From: Streptomyces endophytica | GTDB lineage: Bacteria > Actinomycetota > Actinomycetes > Streptomycetales > Streptomycetaceae | Assembly: GCF_026153355.1 (NCBI RefSeq) | Contig: NZ_CP110636.1 | Location: forward strand, 5,704,001 to 5,768,000 | Reading direction: 5' to 3' | DNA: 64,000 nucleotides | In this document: positions 45,049 to 53,367 of the stretch, one piece after another | Layout of the letters: each line of letters starts with the position of its first letter | How positions within the stretch are numbered: the stretch's first letter is position 1 | The notes under the pieces: model-generated | Database searches by the model: none | What the model saw: the letters and a program-made list of their open reading frames with translations, nothing else | What the model was told of the DNA's origin: nothing | Program-made: the position numbers and the translations under genes

Positions 45049-45310
45049 TCAGGCGGCTGCCTGCCGGTGGCGGAAGGTGCGGCGGTAGGCCTGGGGGCTG
45101 ACACCGAGGGCGGTGTGGAGGTGTTGGCGCAGGGAGATGCCGGTGCCGAATCCGGCGCGGTGGGCGACGAGGTCGACGGGCGGCGACCCCGGCGGAGGTG
45201 AGGACGTCGCCGTCGTCGACGTACAGGACGTCGGGCTGGACGCGGAGGGTGGTGAACATCCGCTGGAGCCGGTCGGCCTCCCGCCAGTGGGTGGTGGCGG
45301 GACGGCTGTC
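45049..45310 (-). pseudogene. Remnant of a GlxA-type AraC regulator with a large internal deletion
   Basis: Reading toward lower coordinates, one frame gives RPATTHWREADRLQRMFTTL, then RVQPDVLYVDDGDVLTSAGV, the middle of the DJ-1/PfpI domain of GlxA-like AraC regulators. In the next frame, with about 170 residues missing, comes VAHRAGFGTGISLRQHLHTA, then LGVSPQAYRRTFR and a stop at 45049, the end of the AraC DNA-binding domain. Both the N-terminal third and the internal part are gone. It abuts the promoter of the ArsR-like gene. Confidence 0.75.
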
Positions 45311-45316
45311 CCGGAG

Positions 45317-45358
45317 TTGCAAATCTCCCTTGCAAGGACTGTTTGCAACTTCTAGGCT
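45317..45358 (+). promoter_or_regulatory. Three TTGCAA palindromes at exact 13-bp spacing over a leaderless promoter
   Basis: TTGCAA occurs at 45317-45322, 45330-45335 and 45343-45348. The middle copy is also the -35 hexamer, 17 nt before TAGGCT (45353-45358), and the ATG follows 7 nt later. This looks like an autoregulatory operator array for the ArsR-like gene. Confidence 0.75.
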
Positions 45359-45365
45359 GCCGCGC

Positions 45366-45941
45366 ATGCCACCCGAACCTCAGGAAATCAGCGACGTGGA
45401 GGCCCTCCGGGTGCTCGCGCACCCCATGCGGCAGAAGATCGAGCAGTGCCTGCGGAAGGGCCCCGCCAACTCCACCACCCTCGCCCGCGAACTGGGCGAG
45501 AGCACCGGGCTGACCAGCTATCACCTGCGCCGGATGGCCCAGCACGGGTTCATCGAGGAAGCGCCCGAGCTGGCGAAGGGGCGGGAGCGGTGGTGGCGAG
45601 CGGTGCCCGGGGACCGCCGGTTCCCGCCGTACAGCCGGCAGACGCCGCAGATGCGCGAGGCGCTGACCCAGATGCACCGGCTGAACCTCGCCGAACTCCT
45701 CGACAGCGCCCGGCAGTTCGAGGCCGCACGCGACACCCTCGGCCCCTGGGCGGACGCGGCGCTCTTCTCCCGTGCCACGCTACGGCTCAACCCGGCCCAA
45801 CTCCGCGAGTTCTTCGAAGAGTACATCGCGCTGCTCCACCGGTACTCCCCCGCGCAGGAGGAAGCGGCTCCCGATGCGCGCGCCGTCCTGGTACGTCTGC
45901 TCGGGTTTCCCGAGGTCGGCGCAGAGGACGGCACGGCGTGA
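45366..45941 (+). CDS. ArsR-like winged-helix transcriptional regulator
   Basis: A 191-residue protein. VEALRVLAHPMRQKIEQCLR and TTLARELGESTGLTSYHLRR (about residues 10-52) form the ArsR-type winged helix. The C-terminal helical domain (ALTQMHRLNLAELLDSARQF) is of the kind found in YjdC/SmtB-like repressors with a small-molecule pocket. ATG 45366 sits 7 nt after a -10 element with no ribosome site: leaderless. It overlaps the hydrolase gene by GTGA, so the two are one operon, controlled through the TTGCAA array. Confidence 0.87.
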   Translation: MPPEPQEISDVEALRVLAHPMRQKIEQCLRKGPANSTTLARELGESTGLTSYHLRRMAQHGFIEEAPELAKGRERWWRAVPGDRRFPPYSRQTPQMREALTQMHRLNLAELLDSARQFEAARDTLGPWADAALFSRATLRLNPAQLREFFEEYIALLHRYSPAQEEAAPDARAVLVRLLGFPEVGAEDGTA

Positions 45942-47434
45942 GGCTCTCGTTCCGTCGACGCATATCCGCGCTGGCGGCCGTGGTGGGGACGGTGGTCCTC
46001 GCCGCCCTGTTGATACCGGCGGGCGCAGCCCGGGCCGACGGTCACCGGTCGCCCGGGCGCGTCCCCGGCGGCATGGGCCTGGTCCGCCAGGAGGTTTCCT
46101 TCCGGGGTGGTGAGGGGCTCGTTCTGCACGGGACGGTGCTGAGCGCGGTCACGGCACAGGGGGCGCCCGCCCGGCCCGGGATCGTGCTGGTCGGCGGGTC
46201 GGGGCCGGGTCCTCGCGAGGAGTACCGGCAGGAGGCCGAGGCCTTCGCCCGCGCGGGGATCACGACGCTGGTGTACGACAAGCGCACGGTGCGCTACTCC
46301 AGGATGGACGTCGACTTCGGCCTGCTGGCCGAGGACGCCCTGGCCGGGGTGCGGCTGCTGCGTGGCCGGACGGGGGTGGATCCGCACCACGTCGGTCTGT
46401 GGGGGTTCAGCGAGGGCGGCTGGGTCGCCCCGCTGGCCGCCGCGCGCTCCTCGGACGTCGGCTTCGTGGTCACGATCGGTGGATCGGGTCTCCCGCCCCT
46501 GCGCACCCAGACCTGGAACCTCACCACCCATCTGCGGCATCGCGGCGTCGCCGGGTCCTTCCTCCCCGCCGTGCAGGGGCCCACCGCCCGACTCGTCGAC
46601 TCCACCGGCCGGTTCCCCGAGGCGGACTTCGATCCGCTGCCGGCACTGAGGCGGATGCACCACACACCGGTGCTGGCCCTGTGGGGCGATCACGACAGGC
46701 AGGTGCCGCCCCGTGAGAGCGCGCGGGTGTTCCGGCGCGTGCTGGCCGAGGCGGGCAACCGGCATGTCGTCACCCGTTTCCTCCGGGGTGCCGCCCACAA
46801 CGGCCACCGCACCTCGGACGGCTTCGACCGGATCGCCGGACCGCGCTATCAGGGCAAGCTGTTGGGGGCGCTGGCCCCGGGCTACGTCCACACCCTCGCC
46901 TCCTGGGTGGATGCGGTGGCCTCCGGTCACCCTCCCCGGTCCAGCGCCGCCCCGGCACCGCCGCAGACAGCGAGCAGCGCACCGGCGCCCGGCGCCTGGT
47001 ACGCCTGGCTGCCTCCCGTACTGCTGCTCCTCGGGTTCGCCGCCTCACCGGTGAGCGGGGCGCTACGACGGATCGCGCGGCGCCCGCGGCCCGGCACGAC
47101 CCAGGGTGCGGCCCTGCGGCGTTGGTTGGCCGGGCTGGGCCTGCTCGCGGTGACAACGGCGGTGCTGTGCCCCCTTGCGGTCTTCGTGGTGGGCGACGGG
47201 GGTGCGGCCGGACCGGTGGTGGCGGGACGTCCCCTGGGATGGCTGGTGGCGCAGGCGCTGAGCCTCACCGTGGTCGCGTTGACCGGTGTCGCGGCCTGGC
47301 GCCGGTGGAACGAGCCCCGCACGGCGGGGAGTTCGCGGCCGCCCGCCCGGACCGGGGTGGCGAGGGCGTCGCTGATGACGGCGGCCGTGCTGTTCGTGCC
47401 GTGGGCGCTGTGGTGGGGGACGTTGCGCCCGTGA
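45938..47434 (+). CDS. Alpha/beta hydrolase with C-terminal membrane segments
   Basis: A 498-residue protein. The signal peptide is about residues 1-33 (ISALAAVVGTVVLAALLIPA). The alpha/beta-hydrolase domain has the nucleophile in LWGFSEGGW, Asp in LALWGDHDRQVP and His in GAAHNGHR. After about residue 350 come four membrane segments (AWLPPVLLLLGFAASP and others). Such surface-anchored hydrolases usually cleave esters or amides. Ligand unknown. Translationally coupled to the upstream ArsR-like regulator. Confidence 0.82.
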   Translation: MRLSFRRRISALAAVVGTVVLAALLIPAGAARADGHRSPGRVPGGMGLVRQEVSFRGGEGLVLHGTVLSAVTAQGAPARPGIVLVGGSGPGPREEYRQEAEAFARAGITTLVYDKRTVRYSRMDVDFGLLAEDALAGVRLLRGRTGVDPHHVGLWGFSEGGWVAPLAAARSSDVGFVVTIGGSGLPPLRTQTWNLTTHLRHRGVAGSFLPAVQGPTARLVDSTGRFPEADFDPLPALRRMHHTPVLALWGDHDRQVPPRESARVFRRVLAEAGNRHVVTRFLRGAAHNGHRTSDGFDRIAGPRYQGKLLGALAPGYVHTLASWVDAVASGHPPRSSAAPAPPQTASSAPAPGAWYAWLPPVLLLLGFAASPVSGALRRIARRPRPGTTQGAALRRWLAGLGLLAVTTAVLCPLAVFVVGDGGAAGPVVAGRPLGWLVAQALSLTVVALTGVAAWRRWNEPRTAGSSRPPARTGVARASLMTAAVLFVPWALWWGTLRP

Positions 47435-47438
47435 GGAA

Positions 47439-47467
47439 CACCGCGGCCCCGGTCCGGGGCCGCGGTG
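47439..47467. terminator. Terminator between hydrolase and DoxX-like genes
   Basis: Near-continuous palindrome CACCGCGGCCCCGG-T-CCGGGGCCGCGGTG, perfect 14-bp arms, between convergent genes. Confidence 0.85.
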
Positions 47468-47519
47468 GCCGAAGGTGTCACACCCCGGTAAGCCCTCCGC
47501 GCCCGCCCGTTGGCCGGGC

Positions 47520-47876
47520 TCACCCCGCGTGGAGCGCGACGAACAGTGCGGACGTGCACAGGACGAGCATGCCGGTGGCGTTGAGGAAGAGGTTGCGCCC
47601 GTAGTCCTTGGCGCGGAGGTGCAGGGAGATGGCGACGAGGAAGTAGACCACCAGTGAGGCGGTGGTGAGAACGGCCAACGGCAGGAACCAGATGCCGACG
47701 ATCAGGCCGGCCGCCGAGGCGGTCTTCATCACGGGCAGCCACCCCCAGTACCGGCGGGGGAAGCCCACGTCGTCCAGGCAGGCCCGGATGAATCCGACCG
47801 GCCCGACACACAGTGCGGCATCGCCGAGCTGGACGGCGGCCAGGCCGGCAAAGAGCCACCACGGATTGATCACCAC
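47520..47876 (-). CDS. DoxX-like small membrane protein
   Basis: A 118-residue protein with four hydrophobic segments (NPWWLFAGLAAVQLGDAALC, then WGWLPVMKTASAAGLIVGIW, and two more), the layout of DoxX-family proteins. The GTG start at 47876 has GAGGT 5 nt upstream. Family members are linked to respiration or redox stress, but no role is established here. Its promoter lies in 47877-48174, which also serves the divergent SDR gene. Confidence 0.75.
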   Translation of the reverse strand: MVINPWWLFAGLAAVQLGDAALCVGPVGFIRACLDDVGFPRRYWGWLPVMKTASAAGLIVGIWFLPLAVLTTASLVVYFLVAISLHLRAKDYGRNLFLNATGMLVLCTSALFVALHAG

Positions 47877-48174
47877 GGATACCTCGTCTCGTAGCGCTGG
47901 AAAGGCTGTCGCACGAGGGACGGACGCGGGCCGGCGATTCGTGACATCACCACGGCGACGGGAGTGGCGGGCGGCAGCACGGGCCACCCGCCGCCCTGCC
48001 CACCAGGCCCGTTCATCGCATCGTTATCGCCGTCATATTTATTATTGCACTGTGCAATGTTGCGGGGAGTCCGATGACCGATCCCGTGCGGCGCGGCCGG
48101 TGTGCGGGAGCGGCAGACGACGCCCCACACCCCCTGAGCCCTCACCCGGCATGGCCGTGGCAGGATTCCCGATC

Positions 48175-48915
48175 ATGACGCTTGAACCATCGGACCGGCC
48201 CGTCGCCCTGGTCACGGGGTCCACCTCGGGGATCGGCGAGGCCGTCGCGCGGAGGCTGGCGGCGGACGGCATGCGGGTCGTCGTGCACTCCCGGCACAGC
48301 ACGGAGGCCGGGGAGGCACTGGCGGCGGAGCTCGGCGGGGCGTACGTACGGGCCGACCTGGCGGTGGAGGAAGAGGCCCGGGGGCTGGTCGAGGCGGCGC
48401 TCGCCCGGTACGGGCGGCTGGACGTGCTGGTGAACAACGCGGGCATCAGCTGGCCGATCCCGCACCACGACCTGGCGGCGGCGACCCCGGCGGACTGGCG
48501 GCAGCTGCTGGAGGTCAACCTGATCGCGCCCTGGGTGCTGTGCACGGCGGCGCTGCCGGCACTGCGCGAATCCCCGGCGGGCGGCAGCATCGTGAACGTC
48601 ACCAGCCACGCCGGGGTCCGCCCCAAGGGCTCCTCGGTGCCGTACGCGGCGAGCAAGGCCGCGCTGAACCACGTGACCCGGCTGCTCGCGGCCGCGCTCG
48701 CGCCCGACGTACGGGTCAACGCGGTGGCCCCGGGTCTGGTCGACACGCCCATGACCAAGGACTGGGCGCACGCGCACGAAATCTGGCGGGACCGCGCGCC
48801 GATGCGCCGCCCGGCCCAACCCGCCGACGTGGCCGGCCTGGTGGCGTCGGTGATCGCCAGTACCTATCTCACCGGCGAGGTCATCCTGCTCGACGGCGGG
48901 CTGAATCTCACCTGA
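48175..48915 (+). CDS. Short-chain dehydrogenase/reductase (SDR)
   Basis: A 246-residue classical SDR. The cofactor motif is TGSTSGIGEAVA (residues 14-25), then VLVNNAGISWP, and the catalytic Tyr-Lys is YAASKAALNH with VTSHAG holding the serine. The C-terminus VNAVAPGLVDTPMTKDW and EVILLDGGLNL are typical of NAD(P)-dependent alcohol or 3-oxoacyl reductases. ATG 48175 was chosen for AGGA 9 nt upstream; an in-frame ATG at 48151 has none. Substrate unknown. Confidence 0.92.
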   Translation: MTLEPSDRPVALVTGSTSGIGEAVARRLAADGMRVVVHSRHSTEAGEALAAELGGAYVRADLAVEEEARGLVEAALARYGRLDVLVNNAGISWPIPHHDLAAATPADWRQLLEVNLIAPWVLCTAALPALRESPAGGSIVNVTSHAGVRPKGSSVPYAASKAALNHVTRLLAAALAPDVRVNAVAPGLVDTPMTKDWAHAHEIWRDRAPMRRPAQPADVAGLVASVIASTYLTGEVILLDGGLNLT

Positions 48916-48984
48916 CGCACCGTTGACCGGAGCCCCGGACCGGGGCGGGCGGCCGGAGTTCCCGCGCCCGCCGGAGCGCGCCGC

Positions 48985-50445
48985 TCAGGCCGCCGTGAAC
49001 CAGGTGCCCAGCGCCTCGTGCAGGCCGTCGCCCGTGGTGCCCTGCCAGGCGACGTAGCAGTCGGGCCGGAGCAGCAGTGCGGTGTCCAGTTCCGGGACGG
49101 CCACGGTGTCGACGTGCGACGCCCAGGGGCCCGCGTCGAGGGTGCCCGTCGGGTCCAGGAGGAGCGGCCGGCCGGTGCGGGTCAGCTCGCGCAGGCCAGG
49201 CAGGTCCGGCGCCCACCGGCCGACGAGCGTTCCGGTCGCCGGCCCCATGTCGTAGCTGATGTCCGCGCCGGACAGCAGATCCGCGAGGTGCTGCCGCGTC
49301 GCCGGCTGGGCGAGCAACTCGCCGAAGAGTTCCCGCAACGCCGTCACCTCGCCTCCCGGCCGGATCAGCAGCGACTGCGCCTGGGTGTGCATGGCGACCC
49401 GCCGCGCGGCCGGGGACCGCTCCGCCTCGTAGGTGTCCAGCAGCCCCTTCGGCGCGTGGCCACGCACGTCCGCGGCCAGCTTCCAGCCGAGGTTCACCGC
49501 GTCCTGCAGGCCCAGGTTGAGCCCCGGGCCGCCGATCGCCGAGTGCACGTGCGCGGCGTCCCCGAGCAGGAATATCCGGCCCGCGCGGTAGCGGGAGGCG
49601 ATCCGGGTGTTGCCGCCGGACAGCCGCCGCATCGCGTGCGGTCCCGGCCCGTTCGGCGGGTCGAGCGGCACGTCCGCGCCGAGCACCCGCGAGACGCTGG
49701 CCCGCAGCGCGTCGAGCGAGGCTTCGCCCTCGGCCGGCTGGCCCCACTCCACCGTGCTGATCAGCGGATCGCCGCCGGGGAACGGCGCCCAGGCGATCAG
49801 GCCGTGGTCGGTCCGCAGGTGCCGGAACGGCGGCACGGTGCCGAAGCCGGGCACGACCAGCCCGCCGTCGGCCCCGACCCACTCCCGGGGCACGCCGACA
49901 TGTCCGGTGCGCGACACCGAATCGTCCGTGGTCACGCCGGGGAAGTCGATACCGGCGAGCTTGCGGACCACGCTGTGCCCGCCGTCGGCGCCGACCAGGA
50001 ACGCCGCCTCGACCGGCTCCCGCCCGCGCAGCTCGACCACCACCGACCGCTCGCCCTGCGCCAGCCCGATGACCTCGTGGTCGCGGCGGATCTCGACGCC
50101 CAGTTCGGCCGCGCGCTCCGCGAGCATCCGCTCGATCCGGCGCTGCGGCACCTGCAATGTGTGGAGCGGGCTGTCCGGCAGACCGGTCAGGTCCAGCGGG
50201 AAGGCACCGAAGACGTAGCCGGGCACCGGCTGAGGGGTGGCCGGGGCACCGGGCGCGGTCAGCCGCTCGTACAGTCCGCGCCGGTCGAGCATCCGGACGA
50301 TCTGACCGACCAGGCCGTTCGCGCGCTGCTCGGAGGTCGGTTCGGTGCGGCGTTCCAGCACGAGGGGGCGCACACCGGCCAGGGCGAGCTCGCAGGCGAG
50401 CATCAAGCCGTTGGGTCCGGCGCCCGCGATGACGACGTCGATCAT
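48985..50445 (-). CDS. FAD-dependent aromatic monooxygenase (PHBH fold)
   Basis: A 486-residue flavoprotein hydroxylase. GxGxxG is VVIAGAGPNGLMLACELAL, the DG motif is LVGADGGHSVVRK, and the second FAD motif is RIFLLGDAAHVHSAIGGPGL. The C-terminal thioredoxin-like domain is present (VDTVAVPELDTALLLRPDCY). Relatives hydroxylate polyketide or phenolic aromatics and some inactivate antibiotics such as rifampicin or tetracycline. No biosynthetic genes are nearby, so the substrate is open. The TetR gene lies upstream on the same strand, 70 bp away, and is the likely controller. Confidence 0.92.
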   Translation of the reverse strand: MIDVVIAGAGPNGLMLACELALAGVRPLVLERRTEPTSEQRANGLVGQIVRMLDRRGLYERLTAPGAPATPQPVPGYVFGAFPLDLTGLPDSPLHTLQVPQRRIERMLAERAAELGVEIRRDHEVIGLAQGERSVVVELRGREPVEAAFLVGADGGHSVVRKLAGIDFPGVTTDDSVSRTGHVGVPREWVGADGGLVVPGFGTVPPFRHLRTDHGLIAWAPFPGGDPLISTVEWGQPAEGEASLDALRASVSRVLGADVPLDPPNGPGPHAMRRLSGGNTRIASRYRAGRIFLLGDAAHVHSAIGGPGLNLGLQDAVNLGWKLAADVRGHAPKGLLDTYEAERSPAARRVAMHTQAQSLLIRPGGEVTALRELFGELLAQPATRQHLADLLSGADISYDMGPATGTLVGRWAPDLPGLRELTRTGRPLLLDPTGTLDAGPWASHVDTVAVPELDTALLLRPDCYVAWQGTTGDGLHEALGTWFTAA

Positions 50446-50515
50446 GAGTGGGTCTCCGTTTCCAGGCAGGGGCCATCGGCCCGGCGACGGCCGGGCTTCT
50501 GGTCCGGGTGGATTC

Positions 50516-51121
50516 CTACGGGGTCGACAGCCCCGCCGCGACCCGGGAGAGGGCGTCCGCGAGCAGACGGCTCACCGCCACCGGCGGGTCGGTGCGGAGG
50601 TGGTGCGCGATAGCCGTGTTGATCGCGGCGACGACCGCGGACGCGACGAGGTGCGGGTACAGGTCCTGCTGCGGATCGGTACCGGTACGGTCGGCGACCG
50701 CCGCGGCGATCTCGGCCTCGGCGACGGCCCCGGCCCGCAACATCTCGCCCTGCAGGGCCGGTTCGGAGACCATCATCCGCACGCCGGCCGTCCACCGGTC
50801 CGCGTCGGCGAGGGGATGAGCTGCCGCCTCGGCGTCCGGCGCGAACTGGGCCAGCACCGACCGGGTGATCGCCTCCCAGAGCGGCTCCTCCGGACCCTCA
50901 CGCAGCGCCTCCGCGATGCGGAGGCCGCGGTCGAGATGACGGGCGACGATCGCTTCGCCCTTGCTGGAGAAGTAGTTGTTGAACGTGCGCGGGGAGACGC
51001 CGGCCGCCTCGGCGATGTCCTCCACCTTGACGTTGCCGAACCCGCGCTCCACGGTCAGCCGGACCGCCGCCCAGCTGAGCGCCGCACGCGTCTCGGCCTT
51101 CTTCTGTTCTCGCAACCCCAT
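50516..51121 (-). CDS. TetR family regulator
   Basis: A 201-residue protein. HTH: NVKVEDIAEAAGVSPRTFNN, then YFSSKGEAIVARH (about residues 28-60). ATG 51121 gives the common start MGLREQKKAETR; an upstream in-frame ATG at 51169 would fall inside the operator. It probably represses its own transcription and that of the flavin monooxygenase gene downstream. A perfect inverted repeat lies just in front. Confidence 0.92.
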   Translation of the reverse strand: MGLREQKKAETRAALSWAAVRLTVERGFGNVKVEDIAEAAGVSPRTFNNYFSSKGEAIVARHLDRGLRIAEALREGPEEPLWEAITRSVLAQFAPDAEAAAHPLADADRWTAGVRMMVSEPALQGEMLRAGAVAEAEIAAAVADRTGTDPQQDLYPHLVASAVVAAINTAIAHHLRTDPPVAVSRLLADALSRVAAGLSTP

Positions 51122-51137
51122 GACGGAGACGATAGCA

Positions 51138-51177
51138 AAACTTGCATGGCGCGCAAATATGCGCGTCACGCAAGTTT
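51138..51177. promoter_or_regulatory. TetR operator with nested inverted repeats
   Basis: Outer arms AAACTTGC (51138-51145) and GCAAGTTT (51170-51177). Inner arms CGCGCA and TGCGCG (51150-51155 and 51160-51165) around AATA. It lies 17 nt upstream of the tetR start. Confidence 0.75.
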
Positions 51178-51187
51178 CGGGGGATGC

Positions 51188-51640
51188 TCAGGCCACGCAG
51201 AACTCGTTCCCTTCCGGATCGGTGAGCACGGACCACTCACCCCCGGGTTCCTTCACGTGCCGGACCAGGGTCGCGCCGCGCTCCTGCAGCCGGGCCACGG
51301 TCGCCTCCCGCCGGCCCGGCTCGGTGTGGACGTCGAGGTGGAGCCGGTTCTTCCCGCTCGCCTTCGGCTCGGGAACGCGATTGAACAGCAGGCGTCTGCC
51401 CAGGCCGGTGCCGCTGACCGGGTCGAAGGGGTCATCGGGGTGCCGCACGGCCGCGGCGTCCCACCAGAACAGCCGCCCCAGGAACTCGACGCACAGACTC
51501 TCGTCGACGGCCCCGGAGGCCAGCAGTCGTTCGATCAAGGCGCTGTTGTCCTCGATCCGATAGCCCAACGCGTCCGCCCAGAACACGGCTTGACGGTGCG
51601 GATCACCGGCGTCGAAGACCAGCTTCCAACCGAGTGCCAC
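51188..51640 (-). CDS. VOC/glyoxalase-like domain protein
   Basis: A 150-residue protein of the vicinal-oxygen-chelate fold. KLVFDAGDPHRQAVFWADAL opens the first beta-alpha-beta unit, NRLHLDVHTEPGRREATVAR the second, and SVLTDPEGNEFCVA is the signature end. Members are dioxygenases, isomerases or antibiotic-binding proteins. No specific substrate can be read. Same strand as the TetR and monooxygenase genes, which lie downstream of it. Confidence 0.88.
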   Translation of the reverse strand: MALGWKLVFDAGDPHRQAVFWADALGYRIEDNSALIERLLASGAVDESLCVEFLGRLFWWDAAAVRHPDDPFDPVSGTGLGRRLLFNRVPEPKASGKNRLHLDVHTEPGRREATVARLQERGATLVRHVKEPGGEWSVLTDPEGNEFCVA

Positions 51641-51749
51641 GAGACTCTCCCCTCAGTAGGCAGTTGCCCTGCTCACAGCCCGACCGGTCACTGTCCCACG
51701 GCCCTGCGCGGCGGCCGAGCGTGCGGACGCCTCCGGGAAGGGTCGTTCC

Positions 51750-52730
51750 TCAGTCGGTGACCTTGAGGACGATCTTCCCGCGGGTGCGCTGGGTTTCGCC
51801 GAGGCGGTGGGCGTCGGCGGCTCGTTCCAGGGGGAGGACGTCGGCGACCTCGACGGAGAGGGCGCCGTCCGAGATCAGCTGGGCGACCTGGGCGAGGGCC
51901 GCGCCGTCGGGTTCGACGAGGAACGGGGTCGTGCGCAGGCCGCGGTCCTCGGCGCGGGCGGCGAGTTGCGGCGTCACGTCCGACGGGACCACGACCAGCA
52001 GACCGCCCGGCGCCAGGACGTCGAGGGAACGGGTGCCCGTCGCGTCCACCGCGTCACCGACGAGGTCGACCACCACGTCGACGTCCTTCACCGCGTCCTC
52101 GAAGCGGACGGCGGTGTAGTCGATCAGCTCGGCGGCGCCCAGCTCCCGCAGCCACGGGTGCTTGCCGGCGCGGGCCGTCCCGATCACCTGGGCGCCCAGG
52201 TGCCGGGCGATCTGCACCGCGAAGTGGCCCACCCCGCCGGCCGCGGCGTGGATCAGCACCCGCTGGCCCGGCCGGACGTCCGCGGCGTCGACCAGGATCT
52301 GCCAGGCGGTGAGCGCGGCGAGCGGCACCGCCGCCGCCTCCTCGTGACTGAGGGCGGCGGGCTTGCGGACGAACTGCCGGGCCGGCGCGGTCACGTACTC
52401 CGCGTAGGCCGAGGCGGCCCGGGGGAACCAGGGCATACCGAAGACCTCGTCGCCCACCTTGAGCGTGTGGACGCCGAAGCCGACCTCCGCCACCACGCCG
52501 GAGACGTCCCAGCCCAGGGTGAACGGCGGGTCGCCGAGGACGCCGAGCCCACCGACGGCGCGGGTCTTCCAGTCGACCGGGTTGACCCCGGCCGCGTGTA
52601 CCCGCACCAGTACCTCGGTCGGCAGCGGCACCGGTCGCGCGACCTGCGCGACGCGCAGCACCTCGGGTCCGCCGAAGGCGTCCTGGACGACGGCGCGCAT
52701 GGTGGTGGACGGGGTGGTCGGGGTGGTCAT
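51750..52730 (-). CDS. NADP-dependent quinone oxidoreductase (MDR, zeta-crystallin-like)
   Basis: A 326-residue medium-chain dehydrogenase/reductase without the zinc cysteines. FTLGWDVSGVVAEVG and VLIHAAAGGVGHFAVQIARH (Rossmann AxxGxxG) mark the QOR group. ATG 52730 (MTTPTTPSTTMRAVV) has AGGAG 8 nt upstream. It reduces quinones or enones with NADPH. Divergent from an HxlR regulator gene, a recurrent pairing in redox and electrophile stress. Confidence 0.93.
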   Translation of the reverse strand: MTTPTTPSTTMRAVVQDAFGGPEVLRVAQVARPVPLPTEVLVRVHAAGVNPVDWKTRAVGGLGVLGDPPFTLGWDVSGVVAEVGFGVHTLKVGDEVFGMPWFPRAASAYAEYVTAPARQFVRKPAALSHEEAAAVPLAALTAWQILVDAADVRPGQRVLIHAAAGGVGHFAVQIARHLGAQVIGTARAGKHPWLRELGAAELIDYTAVRFEDAVKDVDVVVDLVGDAVDATGTRSLDVLAPGGLLVVVPSDVTPQLAARAEDRGLRTTPFLVEPDGAALAQVAQLISDGALSVEVADVLPLERAADAHRLGETQRTRGKIVLKVTD

Positions 52731-52861
52731 GGGGTGGCTCCTGGGTGCGATGAACGGCAAAACGGCTGGTGGCGGCGGTGAAGGGCCGGTCACGAGGTGA
52801 CGGTGACGGCTGGTGGACCGTGTCCCTCACCGCCGCGTCCCGGAAGCTACCCCGGAGGGAG

Positions 52862-52886
52862 TAGTAACCAGCAAGGGCGTTTACTA
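52862..52886. promoter_or_regulatory. Candidate HxlR operator
   Basis: Near-palindrome TAGTAAC-N10-GTTTACTA in the 196-bp divergent region, 41 nt upstream of the hxlR-like start. It stands out as AT-rich. Confidence 0.6.
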
Positions 52887-52926
52887 TCCAAAGGGAAGTA
52901 CTGAGGGTGCGGAGAGGCGGCAGGGG

Positions 52927-53304
52927 ATGACGACGACGTGCAGGACGGGAAGCCACGACGAACACGACGTCTACGCGGCACTGTGTCCGGGACGTGAGGT
53001 GTTCGACCTGCTGTCCAACAAGTGGACGGCGCTCGCGATCGGCGCCATGGAGGAGGGACCGCAGCGGTTCGGGGCCCTGCAGCGCCGGCTCCAGGGGGTC
53101 AGCCCGAAGGTGCTGACGCAGACCCTGCGGCGGCTGGAGACCGGCGGCTTCGTCGACCGGACCGTCATCCCGGCCGTACCGCTGCACGTCGAGTACGCCC
53201 TGACCGACCTGGGACGCAGCGTCGCCCAACCGCTCGCGGCCGTACGGCACTGGGTCGAGGCGCACCTCGACGAGATCGGCGGCCCGGCCGCGGCGGCGGG
53301 CTGA
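52927..53304 (+). CDS. HxlR family transcriptional regulator
   Basis: A 125-residue winged-helix protein. CPGREVFDLLSNKWTALAIG is the HxlR signature with the redox-type N-terminal cysteine (Cys20), followed by RFGALQRRLQGVSPKVLTQT and LRRLETGGFVDR, the recognition wing. HxlR/QorR-type regulators sense oxidants, diamide or aldehydes and control adjacent oxidoreductases, here the divergent quinone oxidoreductase. ATG 52927 chosen as the first sensible start. Confidence 0.92.
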   Translation: MTTTCRTGSHDEHDVYAALCPGREVFDLLSNKWTALAIGAMEEGPQRFGALQRRLQGVSPKVLTQTLRRLETGGFVDRTVIPAVPLHVEYALTDLGRSVAQPLAAVRHWVEAHLDEIGGPAAAAG

Positions 53305-53367
53305 TCTGCGCCCCGGCCCGCTGGGCGACCCGTAGGCCGTCATGTACCGGCCCCGGTAGGGGGCCGC

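Noticed and set aside
48985..50445. Calling the flavin monooxygenase a rifampicin-resistance enzyme
   Set aside because: The fold fits, but no residue I can see separates it from other aromatic hydroxylases and the context gives no drug link.
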